Program-made: the position numbers and the translations under genes
Notes under the pieces: model-generated
Seen by the model: the letters and a program-made list of their open reading frames with translations, nothing else
Database searches by the model: none
What the model was told of the DNA's origin: nothing
Origin: Ricordea florida
Taxonomy: Eukaryota > Cnidaria > Anthozoa > Corallimorpharia > Ricordeidae
DNA length: 64,000 nucleotides
Direction of reading: 5' to 3'
NCBI GenBank assembly: GCA_949710005.1
Contig: OX453280.1
Coordinates: 21,293,207-21,357,206 of the forward strand
Shown here: in pieces, positions 51,758-63,610 of the stretch
Layout: each line of letters starts with the position of its first letter
Position numbering within the stretch: the stretch's first letter is position 1

Positions 51758-53293
51758 CTAGGTCTTCCAACGTTATTTTCCAGAGTGGTCCTATTGTTTT
51801 TGTAGTTAATGTTCTTGGCAGTCTCTTCTACAGCTTTGTAGCAAAGCATCGAGACCTCGAAATCGGGAAAGCCAGCGGTAGAATGCAACATCGTCATCTT
51901 TATCCTTATACTTCACAATATCAAATCTACTGTCATCAAAAGCAGGCTTTAAATTTTTTCACTTGGCTTGCTCTAACTCACAGTTCATTTCCTTCATAAA
52001 CGTATTTTCTTTCTTCAACCTCTGAATCTCGTCCTTTGGTGCAAGTGAGGATGAGGTACTCTTGTATAGTTCTACTTTGTTGCAAAGGAATATGCCAAAC
52101 TGTGGACAGTTTTTTATTTGTTTTACCATGTGGTTTTGTTCATTGTAATGGAGACTACATCGATTATGGAAAATGAAAACCAGTGGCGCCAATTCTGAGA
52201 GTACTGCTTGCTAACGCAGAGCGGCATTTTGACAATTTTCGCGAAATTTAATTCACTTTTAATGCATTTTATTAAGTCTTCGCGAAAATAAGTAAAATGG
52301 AGGTAAATTGTAAATGCAGCGATTGAGGGGAGAGCTTTTTCCTCATTTTAACATTTTGTTTTGTAAAATATTGCAATTCTGTAATTTAACCTTTCTAATC
52401 ATCTAAACTATAGTGCCATGTAGAAAGTAACTTCAAAATTTCGGTGTTTCCTAACCGAGTCGTACTAGCATCTTAGCAAATGGCCTTTTCCGCATGGGAA
52501 ATATTTTCTTATGTTGAAAGATTCTGAAATTTAAACTTCTTAGCATCTAAACTATGGTGTTTATATATGTAAAGGCATACTGAAAGTAACTACCTATTTG
52601 GAATTTGGTTTAGTGAAGGAGATGGGGAAATGAGATAACACCAACAGTAAGTTGAAAGAAACGGTCTTCTTGCTTCGCAGTCACGCTTTAAGAATTACAC
52701 ATCGATCCAGGGCAAAAGTGAATCTCCTTTGCACCCGTTCTTCGGTTCGTCACGTTACGCTTCTCCTGTGGGAAGAGAGCGTTGCGTGACGAACCAGGCA
52801 GTAACTGCGAAAGAGACCAAGGCACAAGACGGCCAGCTCGGTCGTTAACTGGATACCAAGGCTTTGTAGTAGTTAATGAAAAATTCCCATTGTTTCTTGA
52901 TAAAAACCAAATCTAAATAAGTTGTTGCAGTGGCACATCCGCTGGACTCTTCACAATAAGCCATTTTACAGTTCCTTCTTGGGTGTCCTGGCCGTTGATG
53001 ATGAATAGAAACGAGGCTGGAAGCAACCTTGCCTAGTTACAAACTCTCCTGCCTTTCACGTGCAAGTTATATCATTTATACACGGGGAGCAGGGAAATTG
53101 CTATCAAGACAACGTCACCTTCAGCCTCACTGCTATTTAAAGACAAGGGCACTGAACACACTACTGCTATTATTCTGATAACATAGAGGGGGCCTCGTTA
53201 CCCATTCATTTAAACAGACAAATTCGTGCGAGCTTCTTTTTTGAGCGGCATACATGCATACAGTCGTACTTAGCCCATCTGTTTGTGTCTTAG

Positions 53294-53519
53294 ATACTCG
53301 TCGTGTTCGTTGATGACGTGATGAGCAGATTTGAGAGATCGAGAGTTGCCCTTAAAGATGTGATTGAAAAGATCAACCTCCTTGGCATTAAAATCGTTCC
53401 TGTTGGTATCGGAGAACACGTTAAGTTGTCAGACTTGGAAGAATGTGCCAATGAGATTACCCCATTGCATTTTGGAGATTACGAATCACCAAGGACCTCA
53501 GGGAAGACTATTATACAAG
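53294..53519 (+). CDS. Copy 2 exon: C-terminal half of vWA
   Basis: 226 nt, acceptor CTTAG, donor GTAAGC. Counterpart of 6782-7007 with Asp to Ala and Arg to Lys changes (RVALKDVIEKIN). Confidence 0.83.
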
Positions 53520-53652
53520 GTAAGCAGACTCGCCAGGTCTAACTCGGGAGGGAGGGAGGGAGGGGAGGGATGGGGATGACCGGATGACCCCAATCATGTG
53601 ATGTATATTTACCTTGAGTAACCATTTTTTTAAATTTTTTTATACTTCCCAG

Positions 53653-53676
53653 CCTTTGAAGGAAAAGACATTTACG
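53653..53676 (+). CDS. Copy 2 24-nt micro-exon
   Basis: Identical to 7122-7145, with the same acceptor and donor. Confidence 0.66.
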
Positions 53677-53722
53677 GTAAGATAACGCTCTTGCTTTAAG
53701 AGATTTTGAAATATAAGCTGAC

Positions 53723-53828
53723 CTGGGAAACTGGGCACCTACCCCTCCCCTAACCCAACATTAACGGTAACTTTCTATCTTATTATAACTTGTTGGGTTA
53801 GGGGAGGGGTAGGTGCACAGTTGCCCAG
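53723..53828. repeat. 106-bp hairpin element (copy 2)
   Basis: Counterpart of 7192-7297 with the same arms. Confidence 0.75.
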
Positions 53829-53869
53829 ATACTTACATTGATCCAATAAAGCAGGAGCCTAGATGGGCT

Positions 53870-54098
53870 CCTGACAGAGGATATTACATGGCCGCGCGTA
53901 GATGTCGGAAATCGTGCACCAATAATTGAGATGATTGATAGATGATTGATAGCCGCACAAGACAATTATAACAGATAACAATAAGGAGATGAGGGGAGAT
54001 CGAGAGCGAGCGAGCAAGAAGCAAGAGCTAACTGTATGACTAAAAAATAAACGTGAAGTGTTGAAAATCCGCGGACTTCTTTGGTCTCCTTTTCGACA
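53870..54098 (+). mobile_element. Probable 5' LTR of BEL/Pao element
   Basis: Copy 1 homology breaks near 53870. The stretch has an AATAAA at about 54046 and ends near TTTTCGACA, followed by CAG and TGGCACCTCCGACGGGAC, which looks like a tRNA primer-binding site. I could not find a matching 3' LTR by eye, so the boundaries are approximate. Confidence 0.5.
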
Positions 54099-54128
54099 CA
54101 GTGGCACCTCCGACGGGACTTCTCGAAC

Positions 54129-55859
54129 ATGGACGCATTAAAGAAAGAAGCCGAAGCAAAACTTCAAATGTTACAATATACCAATGGAAAAAGCAGTGGA
54201 GTTATGAAGAAGGAAAACATCGATTCCATCGAACGTCACCGAGACACCTTACGAGCTCTAGTTAAAGAGGTTGAGGCGTTAAAGTTGGGGGTCGAGCAGG
54301 CAATGTTCAGCGATGGAGAGGGGCCGGAAAACGTGGCGGAATGGAGCGAAAAAATAGAAGATGTAGTTGCCGAGGTTGATGACGGAATCAAGCTTATGAG
54401 CAATTGGCTCGAGAAGACAAAACACGACGCGAATCAACACAAGCGAGAAGAAGAAGAGGCTAGTCAGGCGCGTGCTCGTGAAGAACAACTTAAGTTTGAA
54501 AGCCAAAAGCTGAAAATGAAGCTAGAATACGAACGCAAACTGGAAGAGACGAAAGCGAACCATACCATCGTGGAAACCGAAGGAAGCACGGGGCGAACGA
54601 AACTACCCAAACTCCAGATCACCAAGTTTAAGGGCACATATGAGGAATGGTTACCGTTCTGGAATAAATTTCAAGCGGAGATTGAGAAATCAAGCCTAGC
54701 ACCGGTGACGAAATTTGCCTACTTAAAGGAACTACTGGATCCAAAGGTTCAAACGGAAATTGACGGCCTCCCGTTCACAACAGAGGGCTATGAAAGAGCC
54801 AAGAACATTTTAACCAGCGAGTACGGGAAGACCAGCGAAATAGTAAACGCGTATGTACAGAACATCATGAACTTGCCGGTTATCACCGGGACACAGCCCG
54901 CAAGAATACATGAATTCTATAAGACGTTGCTGTACAACGTGCAATCCTTGGAGACCCTCGGGAAGTTAAGAGACGTTTCCGGAAACGTTAGAAGTGTACT
55001 CGACAAACTAAAGGGCATAAAGGCGGATCTGGTAAGAGGGCACGAAGGCTGGCAGATCTGGGATTTCCCTCAGCTGGTAAAGGCCCTAAAAACGTGGAAG
55101 GATATCAATCTAGTCGAAAACAACACAGAAAAGCATCCAATTCGTGTACGTGACAAGGGCTTTCAAACCAAAGATTCCACGAATTCCTCACCGTCACAAC
55201 GAGCATGTGTTTATTGTGATGCCGTGGATCACAAATCGGCGAACTGTCATAAGATCGTGACAGTGACAGACCGCCGTCATCACTTGGCAGCCAAGCAGTT
55301 ATGTTTTAATTGTACAGGAAGCAAACATCGCGCCTCAGAGTGCCGAAGCCGCTCTAAATGTCAAGTCTGCCAACGTAAACACCACACATCCATCTGTGAC
55401 AGATCACGCGATGACAGACAAATCAGTGACAAGTCCAGTGACCATTTGATGACCGCAGTAGGCGTGGGAAAAAAAGCTGTCACGTATCCAATCATTACAG
55501 TCGAAATAAATGGCGTGATGTGCCGTGCGTTGTTGGACACAGGGGCAGGAAGTTCTTATGTGTCATCAACTTTGATAGATAAGCTGAAACTTCAACCGAT
55601 CAGAAGAGAGTTCAAGCGGATCGAAATGATGTTTGGATCAGCGAACAAGGCGGTGAACATCTACGGCCTTTCGATACACGACCTACAAGGCAACTTTCGT
55701 TTAGATGCCGAAGTTACACGAGTAGACAGAAGTGAGCTACTAACAGTTGAGAATCCAAATTATGCCGAGATGGTAACGCAATTCTCCCACCTGAAGGGCG
55801 TGACGTTAAACGATACTGACAAGAAACCTTTGCTCCCTGTGCACCTCGTCCTCGAATGA
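54129..55859 (+). mobile_element. BEL/Pao retrotransposon gag-protease frame
   Basis: From ATG 54129. Coiled coil (EEASQARAREEQLKFESQKL), then the DUF1759-type gag core (KLPKLQITKFKGTYEEWLPF, FWNKFQ), zinc knuckles (CVYCDAVDHKSANC, CFNCTGSKHRASEC, CQVCQRKHHTSIC) and an aspartic protease (ALLDTGAGSSYVSS). It ends at TGA 55857-55859 because of a one-base shift in PVHLVLE; the sense continues in another frame (EVARIKTGTKPRIG). A full element would continue uninterrupted into pol. Confidence 0.93.
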
Positions 55860-57590
55860 GGTCGCGAGGATTAAAACCGGAACCAAACCGAGGATAGGCC
55901 GAGAGGGGGAACCAATTGCCGAGCTGACGCGTTTCGGGTGGACAATCCTATCACCAGGAAAAGAAGTGGACCTTACGGAAATGTTTTTAACCCAGACAGC
56001 CACAGTGGACTATGAAGAGTTGTGCAAGTTGGATGTTCTCGGGTTTGAAGACTCACCAATTGCTAACCAAGAAACTGTGTACGAAGAGTTCAAGGAGCAA
56101 CTAACACGCAGTCCCGAGGGCTGGTATGAGACCAGTTTGCCTTGGAAGGGAAATCACCCACCATTGCCTGACAATCGTGAAGGAAGCCTAAAGCGTCTCA
56201 ACAGCCTCGTACGAAAACTGGAGAACCAAGGGCAGCTGGAAAAGTATGACAGCATTATCCGAGATCAAGTCTCCCAAGGGATCGTGGAGTATGCGCACGA
56301 CAAAGTAGAAGGCAGAGAATTCTATATTCCTCATAAGGCAGTTATTCGTGAAAATGTCGAATCAACAAAGATGCGCATTGTCTACGATGCATCAGCCAGA
56401 GCAAATAACCGCGCCCCCTCCCTAAATGAGTGCCTAAAAACCGGACCACCGCTTCAAAATCAACTTTGGAGTGTTCTTTTATCCAGTGGCTATTGCGGGT
56501 GACCTGAAACAAGCGTTCTCGCAAATACGCATCCGTGAGGAAGACCGAGATGCAGTGCGTTTTCACTGGTTAAAGGATCTCACAACTAAGCAAGTGGAAG
56601 TTTTCCGATTCACCAGAGTGCTATTTGGCTTGGCCCCATCCCCGTTCCTACTAGCAGCAGTAATCAAGGAGCATTTGCAAAAGTGCCGAGCAGCAAATCC
56701 AAAGGTTGTGGAAAAGATAGAACGAAGTCTGTATGTCAATGATTTAGTCGGTGGCGGAGAAACAGTTAAGGAAGCCCTGGAACTGAAGAAAACCGCAAAA
56801 TCCATTTTTAAGGAAGCGACCTTCGAATTGCACAAGTGGCACTCAAGCGTACCAGCCTTAGAGGCCGAAACGCCGTTGCCAGGAGAAGAGCAAAGTTATG
56901 CCAAACAACATCTCGGAGTAAAAGAAGGAGAGTCCAAGCTCTTGGGGATGCCGTGGGAAAAGGAAAAAGACCTCATCCAGGTGAATTTCGCCGCACCAAC
57001 AGCTCAAGCAACAAAGAGAGGCATACTAGGAAAGGTCGCTAGAATCTACGATCCTCTTGGGCTTGCCTCCCCGGTGATGTTGTCCGGAAAGGTTCTCTAC
57101 AGAGACGCTTGCGACGCTCGTATCGCCTGGGACGCACCTCTGCCGCGCGATCTGAGAGATAAATGGTCAAAATGGGAGAAGAACTTACCAGTGCAAGTGA
57201 ACGCACCGAGAAGCTTAGCTCAGTATCATGAAAAGGTCTTGTCCATTGACCTCCACGGATTTGGAGACGCAAGCGCAAAGGGAGTATCTGCAGCAGTTTA
57301 CGCGGTGGTGACACAACCCAGTGGTATCAGCAAAGGTCTAGTAACCGCAAAGTCACGCCTTGCGAAAAGGGGACTAACCAACCCCCGACTAGAACTGGTA
57401 TCAGGCCACATGGTAACAAATCTGGTGCATAACGTCAAAGAAACCTTACAGGGTTTTCCAGTGCAAAGTACTCACTGTTGGCTTGACAGCGCAGTCGCTC
57501 TCCACTGGATCCGTGAAGATATTAATAATATCCGCATGCGTGTGATATCAGTGACGGGGCAGCGTTATCGATTTGTTAAAACTCGGTCTA
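55855..57590 (+). mobile_element. BEL/Pao pol: reverse transcriptase and RNase H-like region, broken and truncated
   Basis: Frame one (to 56502) has VDLTEMFLTQTATVDYEELC, YIPHKAVIRE, MRIVYDASA and LNECLKTGPPLQNQLW. A second shift near 56480 moves to the frame of 56471-57619: YPVAIAGDLKQAFSQIRI, FRFTRVLFGLAPSPFLL, SLYVNDLVGGG, KRGILGKVARIYDPLGLASP and SIDLHGFGDASAKGVSAAVY. The catalytic YVDD box reads YVND. The match stops after LHWIRED at about 57520; integrase is missing. Not functional. Confidence 0.9.
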
Positions 57591-57619
57591 CCACTTTATT
57601 TTATATAATGAAGTGGTAG

Positions 57620-58690
57620 GTTCACTTTTCGTTTTATAAAAAAACAGCTTCTTTCAAAAGTTTTCATGCCCGTTTCTTAAGATCAAAGAAAGAGCTGGGG
57701 TTTTCTTAGGGGAGATTCCTGAGTGTTGACACAATTGACCAACGCATTAATTGACAGAGCAGACCAGTTTAATTGCCACTTGCATCATTTACAACAACTT
57801 GCAATCGTGCGCGCATCGTGCGTGGTTTCAACAATCATTACAAGCTGTATAGATAACGGTGAAAAACAAGAAATATTAAACCAAAAATAATGGTAATGGT
57901 AATGGTAATAAAATAACAACATAAAAGGAGGTACCAGGAGATAACTTAAGGGAGAACTTAGCCACATTTTGAAAAGAGCGATTTTAATGAAAGTACGGTG
58001 ATCGTACACCACGTGCCACTTCCCGTGATTAAGTGTTCTCGATACTATGTAAGTATGTGCAAAGTATCCCAGATACTCGAGAAAAAACAAAATTGCAAAA
58101 CATAAGTCATGTCCGGGTAGATCCGTTTCTCGTACAGACAGAGATAGAGCCCGTGTTAACAATTCTCGTGCGGCAAAGAGCCCCGAAATTTGTAGTTTTT
58201 AGCTCGTGGAGCTTCAGCTCAAGAGCTATTGTGGTGTATGCTGGGAAATCACGAAATCAGGCGTAAACAACAGAATATTCGGAACTCACGTGATCTTTGC
58301 GTGTTCGGTTCGGGTTCGGAAACGTGCCGCAGGAGATGACACGTAGCCATTTTTAAGCTCGTGGAGAGCTATCGGGATGCTCAGGGAATCAGGATGTCAA
58401 GCGTAAACAATAGAAAATATTCTATCGATTCTCGATCGTCTCAAGTTCAAGGTGGCAAAATAGAACAAAGAAGTAAAATCGTAATTCAGTAAAGTGTATT
58501 GCACGGAATTTGAAACCACTCTATACGCTTGATAATTCGCAAAATAAGATCCCTGACCCAACATCTTATTCCACGAGCTCACCACAGGATGCCTTTGATT
58601 ATATTAAAACCTAGTCACACGAAACGAGTTTTCTCCTGCAGCCTCAAATAGTTCCAAGGTCTAATTCGCAATTTTCATCAGTACGTCCCA
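57620..58690. other. Unassigned stretch between truncated BEL/Pao and resumed gene homology
   Basis: No coding feature. A short hairpin CTACCACTTTATT...AATGAAGTGGTAG is at 57588-57620. Homology to copy 1 resumes near 58690 (CTTACTGCCTTGAAGAATTT against 7628). Confidence 0.45.
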
Positions 58691-58954
58691 TACCCTTACT
58701 GCCTTGAAGAATTTCATACTGGGTCAACTAAAAATCCTCAAGTTGATTAAATGTTAAATTTTGCTTACTAATTTGCTAAACATTATATCGATACTGTTAA
58801 GATGTTAAAAGAAATTATATTTTTATTATTCATGGGAGTGGAAGGGTTGATCGTACCATGCTCTTTCAATATTTATTACAGATAATTTCTGTATACACGA
58901 AAGTGCTTATGCTCATAAAGTAGCTTTTGAACTCACCTACATGTTTTGTTTCAG

Positions 58955-59288
58955 GGTATTACCTGGAATCGTTCACCACACCGTATTTCATTTTCCAGCG
59001 TGACTCGATGAGTTACCTGGCCTTACTTGGGCTCCATTTCGCCATTTGTCTCTCTCCTTCATCTGTTGCTCTCAGTTCCCTCGAGTGGGTTATCTTCGTG
59101 TTCTTCCTTGGCCGCATACTTATGGAAATCGATCAGTTCGCGCGTGCGAAAAAGGCCGAGAAAAGGGCGTTCAAACGGAGGTTGATTCGGGGCTCAAGTT
59201 ATGAGGTCTGTTCACCTGATGCTCCTAGCGAGACACCATCTGAGAGAGCAGTGAACGATATGCTGAAGAAACTAAGGAATTACTTCAG
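58955..59288 (+). CDS. Copy 2 exon: S1 and S2
   Basis: 334 nt, acceptor TTTCAG, donor GTAACG. Counterpart of 7883-8216; starts YYLESFTTPYFIFQ. Confidence 0.85.
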
Positions 59289-59510
59289 GTAACGAACGCT
59301 TTTGTGCTGCATATTTTTCTTATTGATTAATTCATCAGTGCGCCTCTATGGGTTTCGAATTCATGCCTTGAATGGCTGAGGTGAATTATCGGGAAAGCAA
59401 GTCCTCATAGAGACTATTTAGGGTGTGATAATTGTTTTGTCTTATCGGCACTGGGTAACGTTGTGTCCAGAGTAGAGATGGGTTTTCTCAGGAGTCCACT
59501 ATCCGGCATT

Positions 59511-59815
59511 ATAGTTCACCACTAAATTTTTTCCGCTTCTTATTGGTTTAAATTGATCACGTGACGCGATAGTGTTCGTCCGCGGAGACACACTATCAAC
59601 GCATAGTGCCCTTCCGAGGAAAACACCCGGATGGATAGTGCCCGTCCGTGACAATGTGAATTTTCTGACAGTTATACCGCATTTTTTAGGCAATGTAAGT
59701 TGCAAATTATTGAAATTTCAGGCTGTGCGTATGGATAAATATTTGATTGATCTGAATTTAGTGGGTTTTGACTTTTTTTCAACTGGCGTGCGGAAGAAAA
59801 TTTAGTGGTGAACAA
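59511..59815. mobile_element. MITE with GTTCACCACTAAATTTT ends, copy 2 only
   Basis: Left AGTTCACCACTAAATTTTTT and right AAATTTAGTGGTGAAC are inverted. Internal hairpins with CGATAGTG(T/C)CCGTCC. Absent from copy 1 at about 8430. Confidence 0.72.
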
Positions 59816-59829
59816 TAAAGACAATAGAG

Positions 59830-59990
59830 TGTTTATGTCTCGGAACTATCGATCCGATAGTTGCCCCTTGGAAATTTGATGTTCTAAGAACTAGCATATT
59901 TGCTCTCGCCTCTCGGGCAAATATTTGTTTTAAGAACATCAAATTTCCACGGGGCAACTATCAGCCGATAGTTCCTCCACAGAAGCACTC
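59830..59990. mobile_element. Fold-back element adjacent to the previous MITE, copy 2 only
   Basis: GGAACTATCG(A)TCCGATAGTTGCCC...AAATTTGATGTTCT pairs with AGAACATCAAATTTCCAC...GGGCAACTATC. Apex about 59905. Confidence 0.7.
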
Positions 59991-60509
59991 CATTGTTTAA
60001 ATGGGCTCTTGGTTTTGTACATGATCTTAAGCCAGTTTCTGAACTGGATATGTTTTCTGGCTATTTTAGCATCCACAACATTTTCGGTCAAAACATCGAG
60101 AATTTTGGGTTTTTGCGTAATTGTCACGTGTGGACTCTTGCGCAAATCGCCGTTGTGGATCTTAAAGTCCCAAATATTGTGGTCTGTCCTGTTTAAAGTT
60201 CGCCGGAAGACTTAACAATTTTTCGCTGAAATCGCAGCCACTATTCACCGAATTGAAGAGAATAATTCTTTTGGTATATATCATTGAAGCAACCACAGTA
60301 ACATCTCTCGGAAACAGGTGTAAAGCGAAAATTGATGCCAGCCATATTTTGGTTCTTCGAGCAAAACTCACTTTCTCAAGGATTTCTCAGAAGACCCTTG
60401 CGAGATAGTGAGCCAATCAGATTGCTCAAAATGACGAAAGTTGCTGACTTGGTATATACTAAAAGGTGATGTTCAACCAAATGAGAAGAAATACATTTTT
60501 ATTTTTCAG

Positions 60510-60865
60510 TGATCGCTGGAACCGATTGGACGTCATCATTCTGTTGCTTTATGTCATCACCTTCGCCTTGCGCATCATCTCACATGGAGTACATCAGACG
60601 AAGTCTATAACAATGGGCCTCTGGCCGTTGCCTGCTATTTGTACGGCCTGATCGCTATGTTTCTTACTCTTCGTGTCTTTGGTCACGTTATGGAGACGAG
60701 GCGGAGCATGGGCCCTATACAAATTGCCCTGTTCTTCATTATGCAAGATGTGATCACAATATTTTGGCAGTTCCTCGCTACAATACTTGCGTTTTCCTTG
60801 GTGTTGACGAAGATTTACATTGCGGAAAAATCGTACAAAATGAACAAAAATGTTGCAGAAGACTT
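60510..60865 (+). pseudogene. Copy 2 exon: S3-S5, frameshifted
   Basis: 356 nt against 354 in copy 1. CGCATCATCACATGG in copy 1 is CGCATCATCTCACATGG here, a 2-bp gain. Translation runs DRWNRLDVIILLLYVITF, then leaves frame and stops after PAICTA. Downstream of the shift the original S4-S5 sequence is intact in the other frame (MYGLIAMFLTLRVFGHVM). Splice sites are preserved. Confidence 0.85.
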
Positions 60866-61103
60866 GTAAGTAAGACTATCGCAGCTTAGTTATTTTTAGG
60901 GGGAAATATCCTGCAATGTGAATTTGACACCAAAAAAAGACTCACATGGTCCTAAAAGGCTCGTTTACAGCTGCAACGTAAGCATACACACACGAAATTA
61001 ACCAATAAACCGCTGCGACACAAGCATTAGCACCTAGTGCTTGTACTAATGGTTGCATCGCAGAGGGATGATTTCCATTCTCTTGTTCTTGTGCTCATGC
61101 TTG

Positions 61104-62847
61104 TAAACCTGGACGGCGCATCCTGAAACACGAAGACGCGCTATAAAAGGGACAGTTCAGTCCCCTGCCTCACCTCGAATTTTCATATCGAATTCAGCTC
61201 GAATTTGATGGTGACCAACCGTCAAACCAGCCAAAGACGGAGCAGGTAGAAAACGTGGTTTAGTTTCCTATTTGATGTCCAATAAATGGATTTTGTTTAT
61301 ATATTTTTTCTTTAATCATTTATCCAAAAATATCCTTTAGCCTCGTAAATCCCGGTGTATCGTCCAGGTAGCTGCACGATGACGTCGTGTAAGCAAACCA
61401 TTTCGAATTTCAAAATTAGCGCAATAACTCTTGGAAACAAGAAAGACAAAGAAATGTTACAGATTAATTGCTAGGTGGCGGTCTTGTAGTGCAAAAATTT
61501 TCACAGAGCTCCTTATGCGTCGACGGTTGATTAAAAAATGATCCAGACGTACCTAAGGTACCGCGCCTTTTATAGCGCGTCTTCGTATTTAATTATAAGC
61601 GCAAGGTCTCCTTTATTTCTTTACTTCCGCGATGTTGCAGACTAATCTTCTACCAAGAACGCGACAAAATTATATGCTGCTGGACTTCGTTATACTATTT
61701 TGTGCTAATACTTAATGTCTAGGCTTATCTTTGAGTTGTACACGTAAATCCCGCAGAGTCGGGTGGCCTTTATATATGGGCTATTTAGGATAAATCTACT
61801 AGCGTTCTATCACAAATGCCGCGCTCGGATTGGCTACGTTACCCACTATCTATTCTGTGATAGATAGTGAGTAGCGGAGCAGTGTGCCCTTGCTAACAAA
61901 ATGGCGGCCGCTTCTTCACGTCTTCGAAGTGACCGTGAAGAAGATTTAGACAGTTTACTGGTCGAGGCTGTTCCAGAAAAGACAAAGTTTTCAACGACTT
62001 GTAGATTTATACTGAAACAATTAGATTATTTGCTCTCGATTTCTATGCGTGATAGTTGACTCGGGCTGTGCTCTCGTCACCTATCACGCGATAGAAATCT
62101 CGAGCTCATAATCTAATTGTTTAATAGGAGTGTGCCGTTGTGACGGGTATGGTTTCCAAGCATTTATATCAGGTGTAGTGTATAGGAATCACAGTTTGTC
62201 TAGAATAGTGCATCGGTTCCAAGGAAATTGATCAATTATTTGAACATTTTACTCTATGCTGGGAAACTGAGGCCCGGTTCAGACGCCGTACTTTTCATGA
62301 GCTGAACTCAATTCGAATTTGGATCGACCCAAATTAACAAAAGTACGCCTGTTGAACTTAATTACGACGTCGAAGTTAATTAGCCGTTCCACAGGCGTTC
62401 CTAATATAGTTGCAGGAAAAATAATCAATATTGTCAGTGGTTTTGAAAATATATACCATGTAATAATTTATGCATTAAGTTCGGTACTTGAAAAGTTCGG
62501 CGTCTGAATCAAGGCCGCTCCAAATCGAAATTCCAGGCAAAGCCAGGTGAAAAGAACGCCTGAGTCGTTCCAAATTAAAATAGCCGTGCCTAATTCATTC
62601 AGACGCCGAACTATTCACGTACTTTTTTCCATAAATTAGGTTCGGCTCATGAAAAGTACGGAATCGAATCCGAGAGTTGCCACTCAAAAAATTTTATCGA
62701 CAAATTGCAATCTACCCGCAACTTGAAAGGGTCGATAGATGGCTATCATTCAAAACAGGACTCAAGGAAAGGGGAGAGGGATTGGAATTTTACAAGTTCA
62801 GTCGAGTATAGAGAAGCAAAATTCAGCTGAACAAAGTCTGGTATAGG
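61104..62847. mobile_element. 1.7-kb cluster of small transposons inserted in copy 2
   Basis: Absent from copy 1, where CATGCTTGCGTCATGGGGGT is continuous at 9530-9550. It holds an element with inverted CGAAGACGCGCTATAAAAGG ends (about 61130-61590), the 315-bp composite MITE in reverse (61793-62125), and an element with GCCGTACTTTTCATGAGC-type inverted ends (about 62272-62680). Confidence 0.75.
61793..62125. mobile_element. Composite fold-back MITE, reverse orientation relative to 11408-11722
   Basis: Runs from GGATAAATCTACTAGCGTTC through AAAATGGCGGCCGCTTCTTC to a hairpin ending AATCTAATTGTTTAAT; it is the reverse complement of the copy 1 element over its whole length, at a different gene position. 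Confidence 0.75.
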
Positions 62848-63158
62848 GTAAGGGGTCCTGGGTCCAAGCTCTACTTCCCCACCTTAAACTCCCGAAATTC
62901 CTCCCACGCCATCAATGGGGGGTTGTAAAGCAACCCTAGGATATATGACTTGTGATTACAGTCACAATGGATACTTCTTATAACCAATTACTATTGGCGT
63001 AAAACTCGTTTACAAGATGATAACATCACTGGATCTCTGTGGGCACCTATAATTTAAATACTTCGTTATATTCGTCATCATGTATCCAATCCATGACAAA
63101 TTTTGAATCGACATTGGTCGATATTAAACTAAACGTTTTTGAATATTCATCTTTTCAG

Positions 63159-63185
63159 AGCATGTCATAATGGAGGAATAGACTG
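63159..63185 (+). CDS. Copy 2 27-nt outer-pore micro-exon
   Basis: Same sequence, acceptor TTTTCAG and donor GTGAGC as 9840-9866. The next exon lies beyond the window. Confidence 0.6.
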
Positions 63186-63394
63186 GTGAGCTAATATTTA
63201 TGTCGGTAGATTGTGCATAGTCTTTTTGCTACAGGTTCTATTTTTTTTTGTATTTGTTTATTTAGTTAGGATCATCTGGCTTACCCACAGAACTGAACAG
63301 TACTGTCATTGGGTACTGTTTGTTTTACTATACAGTGTTTCATCATACGTTTTCATCTGTCGACCGATCAGACCATAATTATGGTTTGACCATT

Positions 63395-63610
63395 CCTTGT
63401 AAAGCTACTGAACAGTACTGTACTGTGGCACTGTTGTTTTACTGCAGAGTGTGGTTCTAACTTTTTTTATCTGTGGATCAACCCATGCAGTATACGCATT
63501 CTTTGTACTGTAATGTGGTACCGATTGCGTAACTTGGCAGTGGGGTTATAACTTCGACATCTGAGAATGAAATAACTTTGCACTGTGACCATTCTTTAGA
63601 AAACTACTGA
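63395..63610 (+). repeat. 105-bp repeat family (copy 2)
   Basis: Counterpart of 10080-10440, one unit shorter. Confidence 0.72.

Larger units (their letters stand above)
43615..63185 (+). pseudogene. TRPC-like vWA channel, copy 2 (frameshifted; 3' end outside window)
   Basis: Eleven exons correspond to or precede those of copy 1 and join in phase up to the S1-S2 exon. Two 5' exons (43615-43892 and 45494-45544) give an acidic N-terminal region not visible for copy 1. The S3-S5 exon (60510-60865) is 356 nt instead of 354; the extra TC at about 60579-60582 shifts the frame and brings a stop about 25 codons later. The remaining exons keep good splice sites and near-identical sequence, so decay is recent, or the 2-bp difference is an assembly error. 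The large introns hold copy-specific insertions: a LINE tail, a BEL/Pao element and MITE clusters. The pore, TRP box and SPRY exons would lie beyond 64000. Confidence 0.78.
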
